Source of the DNA: Chloroflexota bacterium
GTDB taxonomy: Bacteria > Chloroflexota > Anaerolineae > Anaerolineales > DRMV01
NCBI GenBank assembly: GCA_013153135.1
Contig: JAADFA010000129.1
Location: 1 to 10,436, forward strand
DNA length: 10,436 nucleotides
Direction: 5' to 3'
Part shown: one piece after another, positions 5,731 to 10,436 of the stretch
Numbering within the stretch: position 1 is the first letter of the stretch
Layout of the letters: every line of letters starts with the position of its first letter
Program-made: the position numbers and the translations under genes
Notes under the pieces: model-generated
The model's input: only the letters and a program-made list of their open reading frames with translations
The model's database searches: none
What the model was told of the DNA's origin: nothing

Positions 5731-6534
5731 ATGGAGATGGACGTCGCCCCTTCCAGTGCATCCCTCATGCGTTCGCCCGGGCTGCAATACAAGCGCATCT
5801 TGCTCAAATTCAGCGGCGAGATCCTCGCCCCACCGGACGGCACCCGCGGGATCGACCCGCTCCAGGTCAAGGCCATCGCGCGGCGTATCCGGGACGTGCA
5901 CGCGATGGGCGTGCAGATCGGCATCGTCATCGGCGCGGGCAACCTGTGGCGCGGCAACATCGGGGTCAAATACGGCATGGATCAGGCCACCGCGGACTAC
6001 ATGGGTATGTTGGCCACGGTGATGAACGCGCTCGCGTTGATGGACGCCATCGAACAACTGGGCGTGCCCACGCGCGTGATGAGCGCGATCGAAATGCGCG
6101 CCGTGGCCGAGCCTTATATCCGCCGCCGCGCGATCCGACACCTGGAAAAGGGCCGGGTTGTCATCTTCGGCGGCGGCACAGGCAATCCCTTCTTCACCAC
6201 CGACACCGCGGCGGCCTTGCGCGCGATGGAAATCGGTGCAGAGGTTCTCATCAAGGGCACCAAGGTGGACGGTGTGTATGACGATGACCCGATGAAAAAC
6301 CCCAACGCGCGGCGTTTCTCGCGGCTGACCTATATGGACGTGCTCAACCGCCGCCTACAGGTGATGGACTCGACCGCGCTCTCGCTGTGCATGGAACACA
6401 ACCTGCCCATTTTGGTGCTCAACCTGTGGGATGAAGACGCGCTCCGTCGCGCGCTGCTCGGAGAAGACGTGGGGACGTGGGTCGTGCCCGACGACCAGGC
6501 CAATGCCCCGGTCCCGCGCGCGCCGTGGGCCTAA
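5731..6534 (+). CDS. pyrH: UMP kinase
   Basis: This cytoplasmic enzyme phosphorylates UMP to UDP with ATP, in pyrimidine nucleotide synthesis. The 267-residue product has the amino acid kinase fold. Visible features are LLKFSGE (24-30, catalytic Lys26), VIGAGNLWRG (66-75), DQATADYMGMLATVMN (84-99), FGGGTGNPFFTTDTAA (146-161), IKGTKVDGVYDDDP (174-187) and VMDSTALSLC (211-220). TGAGGAG at 5717-5723, seven bases before the ATG, supports this start and gives an N-terminal extension of about 18 residues before YKRILLKFSGE. The first conserved Met-like alternative is Met13. The C-terminus has a short Pro-rich tail. It completes the common rpsB-tsf-pyrH order, but frr does not follow: the next gene is convergent and its stop codon overlaps this one. 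Confidence 0.97.
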   Translation: MEMDVAPSSASLMRSPGLQYKRILLKFSGEILAPPDGTRGIDPLQVKAIARRIRDVHAMGVQIGIVIGAGNLWRGNIGVKYGMDQATADYMGMLATVMNALALMDAIEQLGVPTRVMSAIEMRAVAEPYIRRRAIRHLEKGRVVIFGGGTGNPFFTTDTAAALRAMEIGAEVLIKGTKVDGVYDDDPMKNPNARRFSRLTYMDVLNRRLQVMDSTALSLCMEHNLPILVLNLWDEDALRRALLGEDVGTWVVPDDQANAPVPRAPWA

Positions 6535-6944
6535 GGACCTGGCGATGCGGTGGGCACAGGGCCAAAAAACAGCAACCACCACCAGCGCCAGGGTGGCATA
6601 GGGGTTGGACCAACCGGCGTGACCTGGGCCCAGGCAGGCCGCGGGGTTGGCGTCGCGGCCGGGATCACCCGCACAGCTTGCTCATTCGGGCCCACCAAAT
6701 GCCACGCGGCCTGCAGCGTCGCTTCCCGCGCGCGAACGTCCGGCGTCGCGGAGAGCTGCTCGGCCAGCGCGCGGTGCGTCGCCGCGATGTGCGCGTGTCG
6801 CGTCGCGACCTCGTCGCGCAACACGCGCAGCTGTTGCGTCCGCACCGCGTAGCGAGCCAGTGACGTGAGCACGCCGATGGTCGCAATCAGCCAGAATAAC
6901 GGCCACCCGCGTAACGGCCTCGGTCGTTCCTTCGCATTCGTCAT
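6531..6944 (-). CDS. FtsB/DivIC-like septum formation initiator family protein
   Basis: This is a probable single-pass divisome protein of 137 residues. A basic cytoplasmic start is followed by a transmembrane helix (about 13-34), a coiled-coil stretch (about 36-68, QLRVLRDEV, THRALAEQL), and WHLVGPNEQAVRVIP (81-95), which resembles the conserved end of the FtsB/DivIC domain where a Gly-x-x-x-Pro-Gly-Glu pattern is usual. A Thr/Pro-rich segment (96-116) leads to a terminal WRWWWLLFF patch (119-127). I prefer the ATG at 6944 because GAGG lies at 6956-6953; a GTG at 6953 in the same frame would add three residues but overlap that site. FtsB-family proteins link FtsL and FtsQ at the septum; that role here is from family resemblance. 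It converges with pyrH. Confidence 0.75.
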   Translation of the reverse strand: MTNAKERPRPLRGWPLFWLIATIGVLTSLARYAVRTQQLRVLRDEVATRHAHIAATHRALAEQLSATPDVRAREATLQAAWHLVGPNEQAVRVIPAATPTPRPAWAQVTPVGPTPMPPWRWWWLLFFGPVPTASPGP

Positions 6945-6965
6945 CCATCGCACCTCGTCGGTTCG

Positions 6966-6971
6966 ATTATA
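6966..6971 (-). promoter_or_regulatory. -10 box of the FtsB-like gene
   Basis: A perfect TATAAT reads on the minus strand, 22 bases before the preferred ATG. The leader would therefore be very short, about 15 bases. No good -35 is seen at 16-18 bases upstream. Confidence 0.55.
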
Positions 6972-7031
6972 GCAGCCCTCTTAAGGCCATCGCCTCCGCA
7001 TTGCATCAACTGCCCCAACAAGCGGAATGCG

Positions 7032-7053
7032 GGCAAATCCCGTGAGATTTGCC
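7032..7053. repeat. Inverted repeat upstream of the GH3-like gene
   Basis: GGCAAATC (7032-7039) and GATTTGCC (7046-7053) are perfect inverted copies six bases apart. The right arm is the start of the shared TTTGCCTGCAC block, about 46 bases upstream of the -10 box. An overlapping inverted pair, CCGCATT (6996-7002) with AATGCGG (7026-7032), shares one base with the left arm. It could be a regulator site or an alternative fold; in the divergent gap it could also affect the FtsB-like gene. Confidence 0.45.
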
Positions 7054-7071
7054 TGCACCCCACGCGACACA
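7046..7071 (+). repeat. Partial copy B of the dispersed intergenic repeat
   Basis: Sixteen bases (7046-7061) are identical to 3849-3864, followed by a near match ending in GCGACACA in both places. Its start to the -10 box differs by a single base between the two sites. The hairpin-rich left part of the repeat is missing here. Confidence 0.65.
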
Positions 7072-7075
7072 TGCC

Positions 7076-7104
7076 TGCGCACCAAGCGCGGATTCGGGTA
7101 CAAT
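7076..7104 (+). promoter_or_regulatory. Promoter of the GH3-like gene
   Basis: TACAAT (7099-7104) is the same -10 sequence as at rpsB. The -35 is poor (TGCGCA at 7076-7081, 17-base spacer), which suggests help from an activator or weak expression. The leader to the ATG would be about 27 bases. Confidence 0.5.
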
Positions 7105-7137
7105 CACTCCACGCGAACCCGAAAGAAAGGCGACCCT

Positions 7138-9894
7138 ATGCCAAGGCCACGTACCTGGGGATGGCTCGTACATATTTTGCTAGGGCTTGGGCTGCTTACA
7201 AGCCTGCTTCAACCCGCGCGCGCCGCGCTCACCCCGCGCGATCGAGCCGAGGCTACCCTCCGCCGCCTCTCGCCCGCGGAAAAAGTAGGTCAGCTCTTCT
7301 TGGTCACCTTCGAGGGGCCCGAGGTCCAGGGCCCTATCCTGGACCTAATCCGCGAGCGCCGCGTGGGTGGTGTGGTTCTGCTGCGCGAACAGGATAACTT
7401 CATCGACGGCCCCGAGGCCATTGACCATGTGCGTGGGCTTACCCGGCAACTACAAATGGCCGCGCAAACAGAACCCACCACGGCCCTGGTCAACCCCAAC
7501 GCGCGGCCGTACACCTACATCCCTCTGTTTATTGGCATGCAACAAGAAGGCGACGGCCCTCCTGGCGACGCACTGCTGCAAGGACTAACCCCCCTGCCCA
7601 GCCCCATGGCCCTGGGCGCGACCTGGGACCCCGAGCTCGCCCAACGCACCGGCGCGCTGTTGGCTTCGGAATTGAGCCAGTTGGGCATCAATCTGCTCTT
7701 TGGGCCGCCTTTGGAAGTCTTAGAGACCGCGGCCCTGGGTTCGCCCGGCGACTTGGCTGCGCGCGCGTTTGGCTCGCATCCTTATTGGGTCTCTCGGCTG
7801 GCGCGCGCGTACATCGCAGGCGTGCATCAAGGTGGTGAAGGTCGCATCGCGTACGTGGGCCGTTTCTTCCCCGGCTATGGGGGTACGCAACGCCCTTTGC
7901 GCGAAGACATCCCCACGGTGCGTAAACCGCTCGAGGGGCTGCAGTCCAGCACCTTCCGCCCCTTCCTCGACGCCGCTGCTGCTGATGGTGAGGAACGCGT
8001 GGACGCGTTCCTCGTGGGTCATATCCGCTACCAGGCCCTGCAAGGCAATATTCGTCCCACCACACCGCCCATCACGCTGGACGCGAAGGCCCTACAACAA
8101 GTGCTGCAGCTGCCCGAGACTCGTGCGTGGCTCGACCACGCAGGTCTGCTCATCAGCGATGATCTGGGTAGCCCCGCCCTGCGCCGTTATGGCGAGACGC
8201 GCGACGAACTGTACGATCCCGCGCGGCTGGCCCTCGAGGCCTTTCTCGCAGGCAATCATGTGCTATACCTGGGACCAGGCTTTATCGATACCGCGCATGG
8301 TCTAGACTACGCCGCAACTGTACAACACGTGATGGACCTCTTCGTGCAAAAATACAACGCGGATCCGCTCTTCGCCGACCGCGTGGATGACGCCGTGTTG
8401 CGCATCCTCACCCTCAAGTACCGCATATTCGGCGAGTTCACCCCCGCAGCTGCGGATCGTCCTTACGCGCGTCCCTTCCAACCGGGCGAGGATCAGGAGG
8501 TCACCTTCCGCGTCGCCCAACAGGCCGCAACCCTGCTCGACCCCGACCTGGCCACCCTGACTGAAGTGCTGCCCAACCCACCCAAAGCGCGGGAACGGCT
8601 ACTGTTCATCGTGGATACCTATCCCGTCAAACAATGCAGCACGTGCCCTGAGCGGCCTGTCCTGCCGCCCGAGACTTTGCAAGACGCGGTCTTGCGACTT
8701 TACGGACCCCAGGGCCAAGGCCTCATCGTGCCCAACCATGTGCAAACCTTTACCGCCAAGGCCCTCGCAGCCTGGCTGCAAGCCCCCGGTGCGGAAGCCA
8801 ATCAACCTTTGGACAACGCCCTGCGCCAGGCCGACTGGCTCATTTTCGTACTGCTCCAAATCCAACCCGAGCGAGAAGAAAGTCAGGCCATCTTGCGCTT
8901 ATTGGACGAATTTCCGGATTTGCTGCATGGTAAAAAGGTCCTGGTCTTCGCGCTGCAGGCGCCCTATGGCCTGACCGCAACACACTTGGCTAACGTCACC
9001 GCATACTACGGGCTTTACAGCAAGACCCCACCCTTTCTGGACATCGCGGCCCGCTTGCTCTTCCAAGAGATCCTGCCGCCGGGCGCGTCCCCCGTTTCGG
9101 TCCCGGCCATTGGTTATGACATCAACCAGGTCACCCAACCCGACCCCAATCAAATTATTCCTCTAGAATGGGAACTCGCGCAAGGGACCGCCAAGCCTCA
9201 GGGGCCGACATGGCAGCTGCCCGTCAATCAAGTACTCACCGTGCGGACAGGTGTGGTTCTGGATCACAACGGCCACCCCGTGCCCGACGGGACGCCAGCG
9301 CAATTCGTCCTCACCGCCGGGCCCCAGGGTACCCTGGTGTTGCAACGGGTAGAAGTACGCACACGCGACGGCATCGCGAGCGGCTCGCTCATCCTGTCCA
9401 CGCCCGGTTTGCTCGAGGTTTATGCGCAAGTTGGCGAGGCCAAATCCGAAGTCCTGAAGTTCCAGGTCATCGCGGCGCCAACGCCGACGCATGCCCCTAC
9501 CGCGACCCCACAGCCCACAGCCACCCCCCAGCCCACGCCGGTGCCGACGCCCCGCGCGAGCGAACCTCCGCGGCCGCGGTGGGCCGTCCGAGTGGGCACA
9601 TTCGCCCTGGCTGCTGCGCTTACCCTCGCGGTGACCGAGGGCCTGCTGCGGGCCACCCCCGTGCGCGCGTGGTCACGGCTGTGGCGCGCACGGCTGCGTG
9701 CAGCCCTGTGGGCCGGCGCCGCGTGGGGCTATAGCCTCGGTGTCCTGCTCACCCGTCCCTTACGACCGCTACCTCAGCTAGGGCTCGCCCTAACTCTAGG
9801 ATGGCTCGCGGCGGGCCTTGCAATCTGGTTCATCCGGCGCTGGGTCCGCGCGCGCCGCGACGCGAACTCATCAAGATCAACGCGCGTCCGATGA
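7138..9894 (+). CDS. Membrane-anchored GH3-like (NagZ-related) protein with altered active site
   Basis: The 918-residue protein starts at the ATG after AAAGG (7126-7130). Residues 1-29 are a signal peptide. Residues 40-435 match the GH3 beta-N-acetylhexosaminidase (NagZ) N-domain: LSPAEKVGQLF, PMALGATWDPELAQ, LGINLLFGP, AFGSHP and LLISDDL (337-343), which keeps the position of the nucleophile Asp. Other key positions differ. The usual substrate-binding Asp of the I-D-Q-E-G-G motif is Gln135, and the K-H-F-P-G-H-G segment reads RFFPGYG (242-248), so Lys and His are replaced. The D-S-H acid/base loop is absent after it. Residues 485-680 resemble the GH3 C-domain and carry C500-x-x-C503. About 690-780 looks like an Ig/Big-1-type beta domain. 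A Thr/Pro linker (781-808) leads to three hydrophobic helices (818-836, 854-872, 881-899). It probably acts outside the membrane. It may bind glycans without hydrolysing them, or use a changed mechanism. Confidence 0.85.
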   Translation: MPRPRTWGWLVHILLGLGLLTSLLQPARAALTPRDRAEATLRRLSPAEKVGQLFLVTFEGPEVQGPILDLIRERRVGGVVLLREQDNFIDGPEAIDHVRGLTRQLQMAAQTEPTTALVNPNARPYTYIPLFIGMQQEGDGPPGDALLQGLTPLPSPMALGATWDPELAQRTGALLASELSQLGINLLFGPPLEVLETAALGSPGDLAARAFGSHPYWVSRLARAYIAGVHQGGEGRIAYVGRFFPGYGGTQRPLREDIPTVRKPLEGLQSSTFRPFLDAAAADGEERVDAFLVGHIRYQALQGNIRPTTPPITLDAKALQQVLQLPETRAWLDHAGLLISDDLGSPALRRYGETRDELYDPARLALEAFLAGNHVLYLGPGFIDTAHGLDYAATVQHVMDLFVQKYNADPLFADRVDDAVLRILTLKYRIFGEFTPAAADRPYARPFQPGEDQEVTFRVAQQAATLLDPDLATLTEVLPNPPKARERLLFIVDTYPVKQCSTCPERPVLPPETLQDAVLRLYGPQGQGLIVPNHVQTFTAKALAAWLQAPGAEANQPLDNALRQADWLIFVLLQIQPEREESQAILRLLDEFPDLLHGKKVLVFALQAPYGLTATHLANVTAYYGLYSKTPPFLDIAARLLFQEILPPGASPVSVPAIGYDINQVTQPDPNQIIPLEWELAQGTAKPQGPTWQLPVNQVLTVRTGVVLDHNGHPVPDGTPAQFVLTAGPQGTLVLQRVEVRTRDGIASGSLILSTPGLLEVYAQVGEAKSEVLKFQVIAAPTPTHAPTATPQPTATPQPTPVPTPRASEPPRPRWAVRVGTFALAAALTLAVTEGLLRATPVRAWSRLWRARLRAALWAGAAWGYSLGVLLTRPLRPLPQLGLALTLGWLAAGLAIWFIRRWVRARRDANSSRSTRVR

Positions 9895-10233
9895 GGGCTC
9901 GGCCGCGGCCTGCGCCTCTCGTCGCGCGGTGCATTCAGGGCACGGGCAGATCTCGCGCAAATAATCCCAGTTATAAATTCCGTGAGCGTGGCCGTCGCCC
10001 CAAATGAGATTCAAAGCATAGTTGCCCACTTGGGCAATGCCATCCAACCGAAATGCGACGTCGAGAAGTATCTTCGGCCGCTTTTCTTCTCGGTCCTTGG
10101 TACACGACGCGCATGGGCATAATTCTCGGAGATAGCGGAAAGGGTACTCGCTGTGGTGCCCGTCGTCCCAGTCGATGACCAGGATCTTGCGCGGGTAATC
10201 CACTTGCACTTTGAGGGGATAATGCTTCATCAT
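9877..10233 (-). CDS. DUF971 (gamma-butyrobetaine hydroxylase N-terminal-like) protein
   Basis: This 118-residue protein is made almost wholly of the DUF971 domain, which in gamma-butyrobetaine hydroxylase carries a structural zinc held by a Cys-x-Cys-x-x-Cys group and a His. The start at 10233 is chosen because GGAGG lies at 10247-10243, nine bases upstream; an ATG three bases further in is also possible. Two related segments are seen: W22-DDGH then YLRELCPCASC (34-44), and W78-GDGH then YLREICPCPEC (91-101). Each has a CxCxxC group, so two metal sites or one shared site are possible. Small DUF971 proteins are often linked to iron-sulfur or metal handling, but its cellular role is not known to me. 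The last 18 bases overlap the end of the GH3-like gene on the other strand. Confidence 0.85.
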   Translation of the reverse strand: MMKHYPLKVQVDYPRKILVIDWDDGHHSEYPFRYLRELCPCASCTKDREEKRPKILLDVAFRLDGIAQVGNYALNLIWGDGHAHGIYNWDYLREICPCPECTARREAQAAAEPSSDAR

Positions 10234-10267
10234 GGCGCCACGCCTCCGTGACGAGGTCCTCGCTTCA

Positions 10268-10273
10268 ATGATA
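10268..10273 (-). promoter_or_regulatory. -10 box of the DUF971 gene
   Basis: TATCAT reads on the minus strand 34 bases before the ATG. The shared TTTGCCTGCAC element lies 50 bases upstream of it, nearly the same distance as at rpsB and the GH3-like gene. No good -35 is seen. Confidence 0.5.
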
Positions 10274-10304
10274 CCAAGGTTGATGGTGCTCAGCCGCGTG
10301 GGCG

Positions 10305-10436
10305 CTGACCCGAGTGCAGGCAAAGCTTGTAGAAGGCCCGCGGGTGGCGAAACCCGCCCGCTATCCTCGCCGTTCCATGCCCCGCGCGCTGAGCCTGCCA
10401 GCTCGCGCGCAATTTTATGGCAACTCGCCGCGGGCT
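10305..10436 (-). repeat. Structured dispersed intergenic repeat, copy C (upstream of the DUF971 gene), cut by the window end
   Basis: Read on the minus strand, this block follows copy A in order: a region like 3703-3740, a 22-base identity to 3772-3793, one hairpin (GCGGGT with ACCCGC, + coordinates 10340-10345 and 10352-10357) where copy A has two, then TTTGCCTGCAC. Between these are gaps: copy C lacks about 25 bases that hold the second hairpin of copy A, and the GGAA-loop hairpin of copy A is not kept. It probably continues past the right edge. Confidence 0.75.

Noticed and set aside
6477..6863. + strand open frame opposite the FtsB-like gene
   Set aside because: The minus strand product has a transmembrane helix, coiled coil and family-like motif, with a perfect -10 box; the + strand product is Arg/Pro/Gly-rich noise.
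9478..9561. Repetitive CCCAC/ACGCC stretch as a tandem DNA repeat
   Set aside because: It is explained by the Thr/Pro-rich linker of the GH3-like protein and does not form a regular unit.
10234..10323. N-terminal extension of the DUF971 protein
   Set aside because: It would start upstream of the -10 box inside the dispersed repeat, while GGAGG supports the start at 10233.

Overview
The window is GC-rich bacterial DNA of about 63% GC by eye. The short EF-Ts, the FtsB-like protein with a Pro/Thr tail ending in a Trp-rich patch, the Thr/Pro and Thr/Glu/Ala/Pro linkers on exported proteins, and the two-Cys-cluster DUF971 protein together suggest a Chloroflexota (Anaerolineae-like) organism. That placement is an inference from protein style; no marker was searched.

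Layout. Bases 3-3579 hold the end of a peptide-type ABC importer locus on the + strand. It contains a fused OppD-OppF ATPase (5' end outside the window), a 60-residue two-helix membrane protein that overlaps its stop codon, and a family 5 substrate-binding lipoprotein with its own promoter and a strong terminator. Bases 3580-4028 are a long gene-free stretch full of inverted repeats; it ends in a good promoter and a structured leader for rpsB. Bases 4029-6534 carry rpsB (S2), tsf (EF-Ts) and pyrH (UMP kinase), with a hairpin between rpsB and tsf and a terminator-like hairpin between tsf and pyrH. The frr gene that usually follows pyrH is absent. Instead an FtsB/DivIC-like gene (6531-6944, minus strand) meets pyrH tail to tail, their stop codons overlapping. 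Bases 7138-9894 encode a 918-residue membrane-anchored protein related to GH3 glycosidases, with key active-site residues replaced. A DUF971 gene (9877-10233, minus strand) overlaps its 3' end.

How they work together. The importer parts form one transport system: the lipoprotein captures a peptide or oligosaccharide, and the fused ATPase drives permeases that must lie upstream. rpsB, tsf and pyrH form a translation and nucleotide housekeeping cluster. The FtsB-like gene points to cell division and the GH3-like gene to the cell surface.

The least expected observation is a dispersed intergenic repeat. A structured block upstream of rpsB (about 3700-3876) has a clear relative on the opposite strand upstream of the DUF971 gene (about 10305-10436, running off the window). 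A short piece of the same block lies upstream of the GH3-like gene (7046-7071). In all three places a shared TTTGCCTGCAC element sits 50-51 bases upstream of a -10 box and points in the direction of the gene. No complete new defence or mobile system is visible.
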